Positions 1-8,012 of a stretch of 28,742 nucleotides of DNA are shown in pieces. Below the pieces are notes generated by a model. It worked only from the letters and a program-made list of their open reading frames with translations. It searched no databases and was not told the DNA's origin. Every line of letters starts with the position of its first letter. Position 1 is the first letter of the stretch. A program made the position numbers and the translations under genes. The DNA comes from Clostridia bacterium (GTDB taxonomy: Bacteria; Bacillota_A; Clostridia; Oscillospirales; CAG-272), in assembly GCA_017453335.1 (NCBI GenBank), contig JAFTKI010000084.1:1-28742 (forward strand). The letters are read 5' to 3'.

Positions 1-678
1 GGTGATGAGGGCGATGATCAGGTCTCTGATCGCGCTCTCGGGGAGATCCTTATTTGCGGTGACCACGTTCTTGAGCAGCTCCGCATCGATGCGGAAGTTG
101 TTTCTTCCCTGCTCAAAGGTGATACCGAACACCTGCTTGGTCTCCTGCACCTCGGGAACGTAGTTGGGATCGATCTGTACCACGTTGTAGCCGCCCTTAC
201 GCTTGGATTTCAGGATCTCCAAAGCCTCGGGCTCGTAGCCGGGAGCGATCACTCCGTCCGAAACCTCTCTTTGGATCAGCTTTGCTGTGGTAACGTCACA
301 AACGTCGGACAGCGCGATCCAGTCGCCGAAGGAGCACATTCTGTCGGTTCCTCTTGCTCTTGCAAAAGCGCAAGCCAAGGGAGAATCATCCAATCCCTCG
401 ATATCGTCCACGAAGCAAGCCTTTTTCAGCTTTTCGGGAAGAACGGTACCAACAGCCGCAGAGGTGGGGCTGACGTGCTTGAAGGAGGTTGCGCAAGGCA
501 TACCGGTTGCCGCCTTGAGCTCCTTGACCAGCTGCCAGGAATTGAATGCATCCAAAAAGTTGATGTAACCGGGGCGACCGTTGAGAATGGTGATCGGAAG
601 CTCGCTTCCATCCTTCATATAAATCTTAGAAGGCTTCTGGTTGGGGTTACAACCGTATTTCAATTCAAATTCTTTCAT
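1..678 (-). CDS. purH: AICAR transformylase, stand-alone (5' part; runs off left edge)
   Basis: Transfers the formyl group of 10-formyl-THF to AICAR (ZMP), giving FAICAR, the second-last step of IMP synthesis, in the cytosol. The ATG at 678 follows GAGGTG at good spacing, and 226 codons are present before the window ends. The protein opens with [16 protein letters not shown], matching the YGxNPxQK signature of the AICARFT domain of PurH. It contains SFKHVSP (residues ~66-72), whose Lys-His pair is catalytic in PurH, and [19 protein letters not shown] plus [19 protein letters not shown], all conserved in the family. There is no room for the N-terminal IMP-cyclohydrolase (MGS-like) domain of ordinary bifunctional PurH; that activity is supplied by the gene just upstream. 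It starts 12 nt after that gene and is read from the same operon. The C-terminus is not visible. Confidence 0.93.
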   Translation of the reverse strand, partial: MKEFELKYGCNPNQKPSKIYMKDGSELPITILNGRPGYINFLDAFNSWQLVKELKAATGMPCATSFKHVSPTSAAVGTVLPEKLKKACFVDDIEGLDDSPLACAFARARGTDRMCSFGDWIALSDVCDVTTAKLIQREVSDGVIAPGYEPEALEILKSKRKGGYNVVQIDPNYVPEVQETKQVFGITFEQGRNNFRIDAELLKNVVTANKDLPESAIRDLIIALIT

Positions 679-689
679 TTCAGTTCACC

Positions 690-1406
690 TCATACGTTTT
701 TGTTTACGATTCTGGTCTCGGTCTCGCCGCTTGCAATATCAATATAGCGAACGAACAAGGAAACCTTGTTGTCCTCGTTGAGATTGGTCCAGATCAGGTC
801 GGTCAGCGCATCGATATCCACGTCGGGCAGCTCCAAGGTCTTGGGCTCGCCCTCATAAGAAGGCAGCGGATTGCCGTCGCCGTTGTAGGTGTGGATAAAC
901 TTTGCGCGTCCCGCGATGGGGTTGGAATATGCGTAAGTAAAGCGCTCGCAGGAGCTGTCATCGCCCTCGGCACTCTTGAGAATGGACATTGCGAAATTCA
1001 TTCCGTCCTTTTCGCGGCGGATGATACCCGAGATTCTGGGGGTGAAGTTGGGCTTATCGTCCTCAAATTCACGGGTTCTGAGTGCCTGCTCAAAGGTCAT
1101 CTGCTTGTCCATCAGATCATAAATGGTGTCGGTCTGGTCACCGTTGGTCACGATAGTCTTGTTGCCGAGCACTCTTACAGGATAATAGATGATCAGGTGA
1201 GGATCGACCATCTTGGAGTCATCGAACGCTTTGGTACGCATTGCGTCACCCTCTGCAACAAACACGCGGTTGCGGCTGTTTTCGCTTCTTCCCATAATGA
1301 AGTATGCAGTAACCGCCTTTTTGCCATCGGCACTTTTGCCGATGATGATTCCTCTGCCGTGATAAGCCAAGGAATTCAACTCGTTTTGAATCGTTGATAC
1401 CTTCAT
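690..1406 (-). CDS. purO: IMP cyclohydrolase, archaeal PurO type
   Basis: Predicted to close the purine ring, converting FAICAR to IMP. The 238-residue protein resembles the archaeal PurO family (IMP_cyclohyd): GRGIIIGKSADG near residue 18, GRSENSRNR near 39-47 (GRSxxNR in PurO), TNGDQTDTIYDLM near 88-100 (SNGxHTDTI in PurO), and TPRISGI near 122-128. It is unrelated to the cyclohydrolase domain of standard bacterial PurH. I chose the ATG at 1406 because AAGGAG lies 7 nt upstream of it; an in-frame ATG at 1412 is too close to that site. Its ATG shares a base with the purN stop (TGATG), implying coupled translation. The pairing with a stand-alone AICAR transformylase directly downstream supports the assignment. 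The family call is confident from motifs; activity is inferred. Confidence 0.88.
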   Translation of the reverse strand: MKVSTIQNELNSLAYHGRGIIIGKSADGKKAVTAYFIMGRSENSRNRVFVAEGDAMRTKAFDDSKMVDPHLIIYYPVRVLGNKTIVTNGDQTDTIYDLMDKQMTFEQALRTREFEDDKPNFTPRISGIIRREKDGMNFAMSILKSAEGDDSSCERFTYAYSNPIAGRAKFIHTYNGDGNPLPSYEGEPKTLELPDVDIDALTDLIWTNLNEDNKVSLFVRYIDIASGETETRIVNKNV

Positions 1407-2050
1407 CACCATTCTCCTTTTATATACACTTTATTATTTTTCACTTCTATTCTGCCGTCACAGAAAAGCTTGACTGCCGCGGGAAGGATCTTCCATTCGG
1501 CCTCCTCCATGATCCTCTTTTGAAGGATCTCGGGAGTATCGTCCTGCTTGACCTCTACTGCCTTCTGCAGCACGATAGGGCCTGCATCACACTCGGGAGT
1601 GACGATATGCACCGTAGCGCCCGACACGCGAACACCCTTTTCCAGTGCCGCCTCGTGAACGTGCAATCCGTAAAATCCCTTTCCGCAGAAGGACGGGATC
1701 AGCGCGGGATGAACATTCAGGATACGGTTCGGGAAGCTCTCGTACATCTGCTCGTCGATGATCGTCAAGAATCCCGCAAGCACCACAAGGTCGATTCCTG
1801 CATCTTCCAATGTATCGGCAAGTGCCTTGGTATAAGCGGCGATGCTGTCATACTCTCGTCTGGCAAGCACACAAGACTCGATTCCGTGATTCTTAGCTCT
1901 CTCCAGCGCGTAAACACCCGGCTTGGATGCAACTACAAGCGTGATTTTTCCGTTTCCAAGCTCGCCGCGCCCCTGTGCATCGATCAAAGCCTGCAGATTG
2001 GTTCCGCCGCCCGATACCAGCACCGCGATCTTCGTTTGTTGGTCCTTCAT
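1406..2050 (-). CDS. purN: Phosphoribosylglycinamide formyltransferase (GAR transformylase)
   Basis: Formylates GAR with 10-formyl-THF, the third step of purine synthesis. The 214-residue protein has the family fold markers: KIAVLVSGGGTNLQALIDA at the N-terminus (phosphate-binding loop), and the folate/catalytic block NVHPALIPSFCGKGFYGLHVHEAALEKGVRVSGATVH in the middle, with the Asn and His of the N-x-H-P motif. VTPECDAGPIVLQKAVEV follows, containing the catalytic Asp of the DxGPI motif. The length is normal for PurN. The start overlaps the purM stop (TGATG) and the stop overlaps the purO start, so purM, purN and purO are tightly coupled. This is the formate-independent enzyme; no purT is seen. 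Confidence 0.96.
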   Translation of the reverse strand: MKDQQTKIAVLVSGGGTNLQALIDAQGRGELGNGKITLVVASKPGVYALERAKNHGIESCVLARREYDSIAAYTKALADTLEDAGIDLVVLAGFLTIIDEQMYESFPNRILNVHPALIPSFCGKGFYGLHVHEAALEKGVRVSGATVHIVTPECDAGPIVLQKAVEVKQDDTPEILQKRIMEEAEWKILPAAVKLFCDGRIEVKNNKVYIKGEW

Positions 2051-3099
2051 CAGCAGAATACCACCCCGTCGTCGCCCTTGATGATCTCACCGATCACATA
2101 AGCATCCTCGCCGTTCGCACGCAAAATCTCCAAAGCCTCATCAACCTGTGCCGCAGGAACCACGATGCTCATACCAACACCCATATTGTAGGTATTGTAC
2201 ATATCTCTTTCGGGAATGTTTCCTGTCTTTGCGATCAGATCGAAGATCGGAAGCACCTTAACTGCGGACTTGGTGATTTTTGCCGACAAGCCCTTCGGAA
2301 TGGATCTCGGAATATTCTCATAGAATCCGCCGCCCGTGATGTGGCTGATGCCCTTCACGTCAACCTTTTCCAGAAGTGCCAGCACGCTCTTTACATAGAT
2401 CTTGGTGGGAGTCAACAGCGTTTCCGCAATTGTCTTACCGCCGAGCTCCTCGCGCGCCTCATACAGCGCGGGATTGTTGTTATCAATATCAAATACCTTA
2501 CGGATCAAGGAAAAACCGTTGGAGTGAATACCGCTGGAAGCCAACGCGATCACAACGTCGCCCTCTGCCATCTTTTTGTTGTCAAGGATCTTTTTCTTAT
2601 CGACAACGCCAACCGCAAAGCCCGCAAGATCATATTCATCCACAGGCATCAAGCCGGGATGCTCTGCAGTCTCACCGCCGATCAGTGCCGCACCCGACTG
2701 TACACAGCCCTCGGCAACACCGCCTACGATCGAAGCGATCTTCTCGGGATAGTTCTTTCCACAAGCAATATAATCAAGGAAGAACAGCGGCTTTGCTCCG
2801 CAACAGATAATATCGTTGACACACATTGCCACGGCATCGATACCGATCGTGTCATGCTTATCCATCAGGATCGCCATTTTTACCTTGGTTCCGCATCCGT
2901 CGGTACCCGAAACCAATACAGGCTCCTCCATACCCGCAACGTTCAAGCCAAAGCATCCGCCAAAGCCGCCCACGTCATCAAGGCATCCCTCGTTCTTGGT
3001 GCGCGCAATGTGCTTTTTCATCAATTCAACCGCTTTGTATCCCGCGGTAATATCAACGCCTGCTGCAGCGTAACTGTCAGATTTAGAATTCGTATGCAT
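2050..3099 (-). CDS. purM: Phosphoribosylformylglycinamidine cyclo-ligase (AIR synthetase)
   Basis: ATP-dependent closure of the imidazole ring, FGAM to AIR. The 349-residue protein is of normal length. Seen: [20 protein letters not shown] at the N-terminus, [33 protein letters not shown] (nucleotide/Mg2+ block), [20 protein letters not shown], and [16 protein letters not shown] near residue 250. All are PurM signatures. I take the ATG at 3099, which has AAAGGGA 7 nt upstream, rather than the in-frame TTG at 3117. It is separated from purF by 21 nt and shares its stop with the purN start. Confidence 0.96.
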   Translation of the reverse strand: MHTNSKSDSYAAAGVDITAGYKAVELMKKHIARTKNEGCLDDVGGFGGCFGLNVAGMEEPVLVSGTDGCGTKVKMAILMDKHDTIGIDAVAMCVNDIICCGAKPLFFLDYIACGKNYPEKIASIVGGVAEGCVQSGAALIGGETAEHPGLMPVDEYDLAGFAVGVVDKKKILDNKKMAEGDVVIALASSGIHSNGFSLIRKVFDIDNNNPALYEAREELGGKTIAETLLTPTKIYVKSVLALLEKVDVKGISHITGGGFYENIPRSIPKGLSAKITKSAVKVLPIFDLIAKTGNIPERDMYNTYNMGVGMSIVVPAAQVDEALEILRANGEDAYVIGEIIKGDDGVVFC

Positions 3100-3120
3100 T
3101 TTTTTATTCCCTTTCAATGA

Positions 3121-4548
3121 TTATTCTTTTCCGTTCCAGCAATAAGTACAAAGTTGACACGGCTCAAGACCGATTGCCTTGATCACACCGTCCAAGGTCT
3201 GAAATTCCAAGGACGAGAAATTCATTTTTTCACAAATGGTTCGGCGCAGCTTCCGACCGCGCTCGGTGGAGGCATCGCTGTATTCCTCAAGATGCGCAAA
3301 GCCTTCCTCTCCCTCCAGCTCCATGACGATACGGCGCGCGATCAGATCCATATCGCTTGTTGCACGGGAGAAATTCAAAAATTTACAGCCATACATGATC
3401 GGCGGGCAAGCAGAACGCATGTGTACCGACTTTGCACCGTTGGAGTACAGGAAGTCAACCGTTTCGCGAAGCTGTGTTCCGCGCACGATCGAGTCATCCA
3501 CGATCAGAAGATTCTTGCCCTCGATCAGTTCATGCACGGGAATTTGCTTCATTTTCGCAACTCTTTGCCGCTCGGTCTGCTTTTGCGGCGTAAAGCTGCG
3601 CGCCCACGTGGGAGAATATTTGATATACGGACGGGCAAACGGGATCTTGCTTTGGTTTGCATATCCGATGGCGTGAGGAGTACCCGAATCGGGAACGCCG
3701 CTGACCGAGTCCAGATTTTCCAGCAAGCCCTTTTCGGCATCGTTATCCGCCATGATCTCGCCGTTGCGATAGCGCATACATTCTACATTCTTCCCCTCGT
3801 AAGTCGAGTTGGGAAATCCGAAATAAGACCACAGGAACGCGCACATCCGCATTTCTTTTCCGGGAGGCACCAGTTGCTTGACGCCTTCCTCTGCCGAGAT
3901 CTCCACGACCTCTCCCGGGCCAAGCTCCTTTTCCGCCCTGTATCCGAGCTTCTGATACGCGAAGGATTCAAAGGATACGCAGTAATCATCCTCGCGGCGT
4001 CCCACCAGAACGGGTATCCTTCCCAGCTTGTCACGAGCGGCGATGAGCCGTCCCGTATCTGTCAGGATCAGAATATTCGCCGTGCCTTCGATCGATTGCT
4101 GTGCAAAGCGAATTCCCTCGGCAAAGCTGTCCTTCAGGCTGATCAGTGCCGCCAAAAGCTCGTTGGAGTTGACCTTTCCGCCCGTCATGGCATCAAAGTG
4201 TCCTCCGTTGCATTTAAAATACTGATCGATCAATGTTTGGGCATTGTTGATGATGCCTATGGTGCAGATCGCATAAGTACCGAGCTTGGAGCGGATCAGA
4301 AGCGGCTGGGGATCCGAATCGCTGATACAGCCGATCGCGGAGCTGCCCTGCATCTCCTCAAAAACATGCTCAAACTTGGTGCGGAAGGGCGAATTGCGGA
4401 TATTGTGGATCTCGCGCTGTAAGCCGATGATCCTGTCATAAGCCGCCATACCGCCGCTGCAGGTTCCCAAATGCGAATGATAATCGGTTCCGAAAAAGAC
4501 GTCTGAAGTTGCGTCCTCCCGGCAAATCGCGCCAAAAAAGCCTCCCAT
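3121..4548 (-). CDS. purF: Amidophosphoribosyltransferase-like PurF with degenerate glutaminase site
   Basis: First committed step of purine synthesis: PRPP plus an ammonia source to phosphoribosylamine. The 475-residue protein begins MGGFFGAIC at the ATG at 4548 (GGAGG upstream). The PRTase half looks intact: GVPDSGTPHAIGYA, ARSFTPQKQTERQRVAKMKQIP (flexible loop) and LLIVDDSIVRGTQL (PRPP loop). Cysteines near CAFLWSYF, MYGCKF and CTYCWNGKE fit the iron-sulfur cluster ligands of the B. subtilis-type enzyme. The N-terminal Ntn-glutaminase half keeps its outline (FFGTDYHSHLGT, SSAIGCISDSDPQPLL) but lacks the nucleophilic Cys (Gly-2 instead), the HRGQEG arginine (HLGTCS), the NGN oxyanion Asn (IGI) and the SDTE Asp (NSNE). 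It may therefore use free ammonia or a partner glutaminase. I recall similar GGFFG-starting proteins from gut Clostridia; I know of no characterised one. Confidence 0.85.
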   Translation of the reverse strand: MGGFFGAICREDATSDVFFGTDYHSHLGTCSGGMAAYDRIIGLQREIHNIRNSPFRTKFEHVFEEMQGSSAIGCISDSDPQPLLIRSKLGTYAICTIGIINNAQTLIDQYFKCNGGHFDAMTGGKVNSNELLAALISLKDSFAEGIRFAQQSIEGTANILILTDTGRLIAARDKLGRIPVLVGRREDDYCVSFESFAYQKLGYRAEKELGPGEVVEISAEEGVKQLVPPGKEMRMCAFLWSYFGFPNSTYEGKNVECMRYRNGEIMADNDAEKGLLENLDSVSGVPDSGTPHAIGYANQSKIPFARPYIKYSPTWARSFTPQKQTERQRVAKMKQIPVHELIEGKNLLIVDDSIVRGTQLRETVDFLYSNGAKSVHMRSACPPIMYGCKFLNFSRATSDMDLIARRIVMELEGEEGFAHLEEYSDASTERGRKLRRTICEKMNFSSLEFQTLDGVIKAIGLEPCQLCTYCWNGKE

Positions 4549-4597
4549 ATAAACCTCCGTTTTTTGCTGTCCCACCGAATCGGACGGGGGTAAAATC

Positions 4598-4621
4598 GAT
4601 CCTTGTCTCTTTGCAAGGATC
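4598..4621 (-). other. Hairpin in the purC-purF intercistronic region (proximal to purF)
   Basis: Perfect 8-bp inverted repeat GATCCTTG (4598-4605) / CAAGGATC (4614-4621) with an 8-nt loop, 50 nt upstream of the purF start on the minus strand. It is not followed by a T-run, so it is not a plain terminator. It may be a processing or mRNA-stability element. Confidence 0.5.
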
Positions 4622-4633
4622 TCCGTAGATAGA

Positions 4634-4670
4634 CACAAAACCCCGAAACAGTCCTGCTCGGGATTTTGTG
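4634..4670 (-). other. 13-bp hairpin just after purC
   Basis: Arms 4634-4646 and 4658-4670 (CACAAAACCCCGA against TCGGGATTTTGTG) pair over 13 bp with one mismatch that becomes a G-U wobble in the minus-strand RNA. The loop is 11 nt. It lies 13 nt past the purC stop. There is no U-run after it on the minus strand, so it more likely protects or attenuates the purE-purC segment than ends the operon. Confidence 0.55.
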
Positions 4671-4682
4671 CTGTTGCGTGTC

Positions 4683-5366
4683 TTAAGCGAAGAACAGCTC
4701 AGACAGAGTCATCGGATCGATGTACTCGCCGTTCTTATAAACACGCATATTACCGGATGCGATCTCGTCGATCAGCATCACCTTTCCGTCGGCATCGTAG
4801 CCGAACTCAAACTTGATATCGTAAAGGATCAAGCCCTTCTCCTTCAGATCATCTGCAACGATCTGAGTGATCTTCTGAGTCATCAGCTTGATATCGTCAT
4901 ACTGCTCGGAGGTCATAACGCCAAGATCCACAAGACCGTCCTTGGTTACCAGAGGATCGCCCTTTTCATCGTTTTTGAAGGTGGTCTCAACATAAGCGGG
5001 AAGGTCTGCGCCCTCCTCGATGTAATCGGAATAACGGCGGTAGAAGCTGCCTACTGCCTTGTGACGGCAGATAACCTCCAAGCCCTTTCCGAACGGCTTT
5101 GCAGGGAGAACCTCCATGGTGGTGTTTGCAAGATCGGCACTGATATAGTGCGTCTTGATGCCTGCCGCATTGACCTTTTCAAAGAAATAGATCGACATAC
5201 GAAGGTTGACGTCACCAACGCCCTCGATGGTAAGTCCTACCGAGTTTTCGCCCGGATCAAACACGCCGTCCTTACCCGTGCAGTCATCCTTAAACTTCAA
5301 CAGATAATTTCCGTTGTCAAGAGCAAATACGTCCTTGGTTTTTCCTGTGTAAACAAGCTTGTTCAT
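4683..5366 (-). CDS. purC: Phosphoribosylaminoimidazole-succinocarboxamide synthase (SAICAR synthetase)
   Basis: Joins CAIR and aspartate with ATP to give SAICAR. The 227-residue protein is typical in length for the short bacterial PurC. Motifs in order: [25 protein letters not shown] (ATP loop, KTKD/V), [41 protein letters not shown] (substrate block, residues ~75-115), and [31 protein letters not shown] (LxDxKxEFG and DEI, metal and Asp binding). The ATG at 5366 has AAAGGGAG upstream. It follows purE by 36 nt. Confidence 0.96.
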   Translation of the reverse strand: MNKLVYTGKTKDVFALDNGNYLLKFKDDCTGKDGVFDPGENSVGLTIEGVGDVNLRMSIYFFEKVNAAGIKTHYISADLANTTMEVLPAKPFGKGLEVICRHKAVGSFYRRYSDYIEEGADLPAYVETTFKNDEKGDPLVTKDGLVDLGVMTSEQYDDIKLMTQKITQIVADDLKEKGLILYDIKFEFGYDADGKVMLIDEIASGNMRVYKNGEYIDPMTLSELFFA

Positions 5367-5402
5367 AGTTTTTTCTCCCTTTATCTTTATGTAAAATAAG
5401 AT

Positions 5403-5897
5403 TCAATGATTGTATTTTGCTTCGATCTCCGCGTTCTTCGCAAGCACCTTTTCGGCACCCTTGCGACGAGCGGCATCCAGCTTTGCGGCAAGAGCCGCAT
5501 CCTCGATAGCAAGCATCTGAATGGCAAGGAGTGCTGCGTTTGCGGCACCGTCGATAGCAACGGTTGCAACCGGCATACCCGTGGGCATCTGTACCGTGGC
5601 AAGCAGAGCATCCATACCGTCAAGATTTTTGGACTTCACGGGAATTCCGATAACCGGAAGAGTGGTGTTCGCGGCAATAGCACCCGCCAGGTGAGCCGCC
5701 ATACCTGCGGCGGCGATCATTGCGCCAAAGCCGTTGGCTCTTGCACCCGAAGCAAATTCCTTTGCCTCCACAGGCGTTCTGTGTGCCGAATAAACATGCA
5801 CCTCAAAGGGTACCTCATACTCGATCAGCGTGTTGATTGCTTTTTCAACAACAGGCAGATCGCTGTCGCTTCCCATAATCACAGCTACTTTTTTCAT
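5403..5897 (-). CDS. purE: N5-carboxyaminoimidazole ribonucleotide mutase
   Basis: Class I PurE, interconverting N5-CAIR and CAIR. The 164-residue protein opens [21 protein letters not shown], the SGSxSD/MGSDSD substrate loop, followed by [16 protein letters not shown] (catalytic SAHRTP), [34 protein letters not shown] and a [36 protein letters not shown] block. All are standard for PurE. I chose the ATG at 5897 by family alignment; an in-frame ATG at 5909 sits directly on the Shine-Dalgarno sequence. It is the first gene of the operon, about 75 nt after the riboswitch aptamer. A class I PurE implies that a PurK partner may be encoded elsewhere. Confidence 0.95.
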   Translation of the reverse strand: MKKVAVIMGSDSDLPVVEKAINTLIEYEVPFEVHVYSAHRTPVEAKEFASGARANGFGAMIAAAGMAAHLAGAIAANTTLPVIGIPVKSKNLDGMDALLATVQMPTGMPVATVAIDGAANAALLAIQMLAIEDAALAAKLDAARRKGAEKVLAKNAEIEAKYNH

Positions 5898-5930
5898 TAG
5901 ATTGACCATTCCTTTCTGCTCGTATCGGAG

Positions 5931-5972
5931 AAAAATAAAAAGGCAGACCTATCCCAAGAGATAAGAACTGCC
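5931..5972 (-). terminator. Intrinsic terminator controlled by the ZTP riboswitch
   Basis: On the minus strand GGCAG (5972-5968) pairs with CTGCC (5946-5942), with an inner TATC/GATA pairing, followed by TTTTTATTTTT (5941-5931). The 5' arm of this hairpin is the GGGCA end of the aptamer pseudoknot sequence, so ligand-bound aptamer and terminator are mutually exclusive. This is the usual ON-switch layout of ZTP riboswitches. Confidence 0.8.
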
Positions 5973-6045
5973 CAGACGGCCGACACTCATTATTTTCTGC
6001 TCCCCTGTGGTTCCCCACTTGCCGTCAGTCACAGAAAATCTCTTA
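5968..6045 (-). promoter_or_regulatory. ZTP (pfl) riboswitch aptamer upstream of purE
   Basis: The minus strand reads GTGACTGACGGC, AGTGGGGAACCACAGGGGAGC and then CGGCCGTCTGGGCAG. This fits the pfl/ZTP consensus as I remember it: a P1 arm with a GUGACUGGCG-like segment, a short GUGG/CCAC hairpin, GGGGAGC, a variable linker, and a closing CCGCCUGGGCA motif that forms the pseudoknot. The class binds ZMP/ZTP, which accumulate when AICAR transformylase is starved of 10-formyl-THF, and typically switches on purine and folate one-carbon genes. The setting here, at the head of a pur operon that ends with AICAR transformylase and IMP cyclohydrolase, fits that role. A covariance-model search (Rfam RF01750) would settle it. 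Confidence 0.85.
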
Positions 6046-6052
6046 CTTGATT

Positions 6053-6081
6053 ATTATACTATATATTCCTCAAAATGTCAA
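6053..6081 (-). promoter_or_regulatory. Sigma-A-type promoter of the pur operon
   Basis: TTGACA (6081-6076), a 17-nt spacer and TATAAT (6058-6053) on the minus strand match the consensus exactly. A start near 6046 would place the ZTP aptamer at the very 5' end of the transcript. Confidence 0.9.
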
Positions 6082-6142
6082 CTGTATAATCAAACAAAAA
6101 TGGCGCTTATACGACACATTTTTACAAAGATTTTTCAAAAAA

Positions 6143-6967
6143 TCAAATGCCAAGCTCCTGCCATCCGCCCTTTCCCATCACCAAAACACGGCTGATCCCG
6201 CACGCGCGCAGGATCCGACACGCCTCGGAAAAACCAAAGAGAAGCTTGGATAGGTCGTGTGCGTCGGAGGAAAGCGTTACTCTTCCCTGCTTTTCGGCAA
6301 TGCGGTGCAAAAAGATCGGAGCAGGATACGGCAGGCGTCGGTATCCCTTCGCCATCGCCCCCGTATTGATCTCAAACACGGCGTTTTTCTCCAAAAGAGC
6401 GTCCAGCGCTTCCATTGCGGGATGCAGATAGCGCGGATTCGACTCGTCAAAGCGCGGATATTTCTCGTTGAACTTTGCCACCAGATCAAAATGCCCCACG
6501 ATGTCACAGCCTGTCTTATCGACCACGGTTGCCACGGTCTCGTAATAAGCCTTTGTAAAGCGGTACCAATCCCCGCCGCAGTGATCGGCAACACCTCTTT
6601 CCGCGATCTCAAGGGTATCATCAACCGAAACGTATTCTCCGTCAAGGCAAACATAATGCACCGATCCGATGCAAAAATCAAAGCGTTGCGGAGCAATGGG
6701 AGCAAAAATGTCCTGCTCAATCCCCAACAACAGATTGATCCGGTCGGCATACTGCTCTTTCAGGCGAAGGATATCCCGACAGTATTGCTCGGTCCCCTCC
6801 TGCGACATGGTATATCCCGCATCAAACGGCGTATACGAATGTCCCGAAAAGCCCAGCGTATCCATCCCCAGAGCAATCGCCTCCCGCACAAGCTCCTCGG
6901 GCGCGTTGTTTCCGTCGCAATAGCTTGTATGCGTGTGGAGATTGACCTTAATATCCTGTATTTTCAT
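6143..6967 (-). CDS. PHP-domain phosphatase, histidinol-phosphatase (HisK) family
   Basis: A 274-residue metal-dependent PHP-family phosphoesterase. Metal-binding segments in order: NLHTHTSYCDG (residues ~9-19), LGFSGHSYTPF (~38-48), LLGIEQDIF, DFCIGSVHYV (~98-107), CDIVGHFDLV (~154-163) and TLSSDAHDL near residue 235. These match histidinol-phosphatases of the HisK/HisJ type, which dephosphorylate L-histidinol phosphate in histidine synthesis. No other his gene lies nearby, so the substrate is uncertain. Its ATG overlaps the plsC stop by 4 nt (ATGA), so the two are co-transcribed from the promoter near 7840-7868. Only 61 nt separate its stop from the pur promoter; the AT-rich repeat GATTTTT..AAAAATC around 6129-6144 may be a weak terminator. 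Confidence 0.85.
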   Translation of the reverse strand: MKIQDIKVNLHTHTSYCDGNNAPEELVREAIALGMDTLGFSGHSYTPFDAGYTMSQEGTEQYCRDILRLKEQYADRINLLLGIEQDIFAPIAPQRFDFCIGSVHYVCLDGEYVSVDDTLEIAERGVADHCGGDWYRFTKAYYETVATVVDKTGCDIVGHFDLVAKFNEKYPRFDESNPRYLHPAMEALDALLEKNAVFEINTGAMAKGYRRLPYPAPIFLHRIAEKQGRVTLSSDAHDLSKLLFGFSEACRILRACGISRVLVMGKGGWQELGI

Positions 6968-7797
6968 GATTCGGTGTCGGGCTGCTCACTGCTTTGTACC
7001 GCGCCGAACAGGCTGATCTCGATCATTTCCTTGGATTTTGCCGCAAGCTCATCGGGAGTCAGATTTTGAACCTCTTCTTTGGAGATCACGTCCAGCACCT
7101 CGATCTTCACCCGTACCTTACGGAAGGGCGTTCTCTTGGAGACCAGATCGGTTCCCTTGGTGGACAGAACAACGATCGGCGCGTCGGCTTCCTTTGCCAG
7201 AACGTACGCACCGGTCTTAAAGCGCAACAGCTTTCCCGTACGGCTACGCGTTCCCTCGGGATAAATACCGATGTCCACACCGGTCTCTTTCATACGGTCT
7301 GCAGCAACGTGCAGTGTGCGCAGTGCGCGTACGCCGTTGTTGCGGTCGATCGACAAAAAGCCCGCGTGATAGATGAATCTGCCCACGATCGGGATCTTGA
7401 AGTTGGATTCCTTGGAAATATAAGCAATTTTACGCTCACGAAGCACCGCCAGCACCGTCATCGGATCAAAATCCGATTGATGGTTGCAAACCAGAACGCA
7501 GGGATCGTTCGGGATCTTTTCTCTGCCGATCACACGAACCTTGATGCGCAACAGCGTCATCACCCAATCCATCGTGATCCAGATCATAAAGCGGCAAAAG
7601 GCGCTCGGCTTTTCGATCGGCTTTTTGATCGGCAGGAAGATAGATGTGATCAGAAGGAAGATCACATAAAGCAAAACAACGCCGATATATCCTCCTACAA
7701 AGAATGCGGGGATCCACCAAAGGCTGATCGATCGATCGATCAGATATGCGCCCGCGGTTCCGAGCGCCGACAGAAAAAGAAAAATAAAATGCAGCAT
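6964..7797 (-). CDS. plsC: 1-acyl-sn-glycerol-3-phosphate acyltransferase family (PlsC-like)
   Basis: Likely acylates lysophosphatidic acid to phosphatidic acid at the membrane. The 277-residue protein starts at the ATG at 7797, with GGAGG 9 nt upstream. Two hydrophobic segments lie at residues ~3-20 and ~26-50. They are followed by the acyltransferase blocks: LVCNHQSDFDPM (NHX4D catalytic motif, ~105-116), GFLSIDRNNGVRALR (block II), YPEGTRSRTGKLLRFKTGAYVLA (block III, EGTR) and APIVVLSTKGTD (block IV). It is longer at the N-terminus than minimal PlsC because of the membrane region. It shares a promoter with, and overlaps, the PHP-phosphatase gene downstream. Confidence 0.92.
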   Translation of the reverse strand: MLHFIFLFLSALGTAGAYLIDRSISLWWIPAFFVGGYIGVVLLYVIFLLITSIFLPIKKPIEKPSAFCRFMIWITMDWVMTLLRIKVRVIGREKIPNDPCVLVCNHQSDFDPMTVLAVLRERKIAYISKESNFKIPIVGRFIYHAGFLSIDRNNGVRALRTLHVAADRMKETGVDIGIYPEGTRSRTGKLLRFKTGAYVLAKEADAPIVVLSTKGTDLVSKRTPFRKVRVKIEVLDVISKEEVQNLTPDELAAKSKEMIEISLFGAVQSSEQPDTES

Positions 7798-7839
7798 TTT
7801 ATGTTTCCTCCGTTTCCGAATATCAAAATTATCCCTCAC

Positions 7840-7868
7840 ATTCTAACACAAAAAAGGCAAAAAGTCAA
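7840..7868 (-). promoter_or_regulatory. Promoter for plsC and the PHP gene
   Basis: Minus strand TTGACT (7868-7863), 17-nt spacer, TAGAAT (7845-7840), about 40 nt upstream of the plsC start. Confidence 0.75.
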
Positions 7869-7950
7869 TAGAATTTTGAGAACACAGCATGACGGTTTCT
7901 GCTGATTTGGGAAACATTTTTTGCAGAATTGTCTATTTTTTGGAAAGCCC

Positions 7951-7978
7951 TTGACTTTTCGGTGAAATGTGATATCAT
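7951..7978 (+). promoter_or_regulatory. Promoter for the glycerol-1-phosphate dehydrogenase gene
   Basis: TTGACT (7951-7956), 16-nt spacer, TATCAT (7973-7978), 34 nt upstream of the start codon at 8013. It is divergent from the plsC promoter. Confidence 0.7.
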
Positions 7979-8012
7979 TATTGGGAATAAAAGTAATGAA
8001 AGGACCTTTACC

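Noticed and set aside
4549..4638. A longer purF starting at a TTG at 4638 (MCLSTE...), which would place a Cys at position 2
   Set aside because: It starts inside the 13-bp hairpin with no ribosome binding site, the Cys is not followed by the GxxG of a glutaminase, and the ATG at 4548 has a clear GGAGG.
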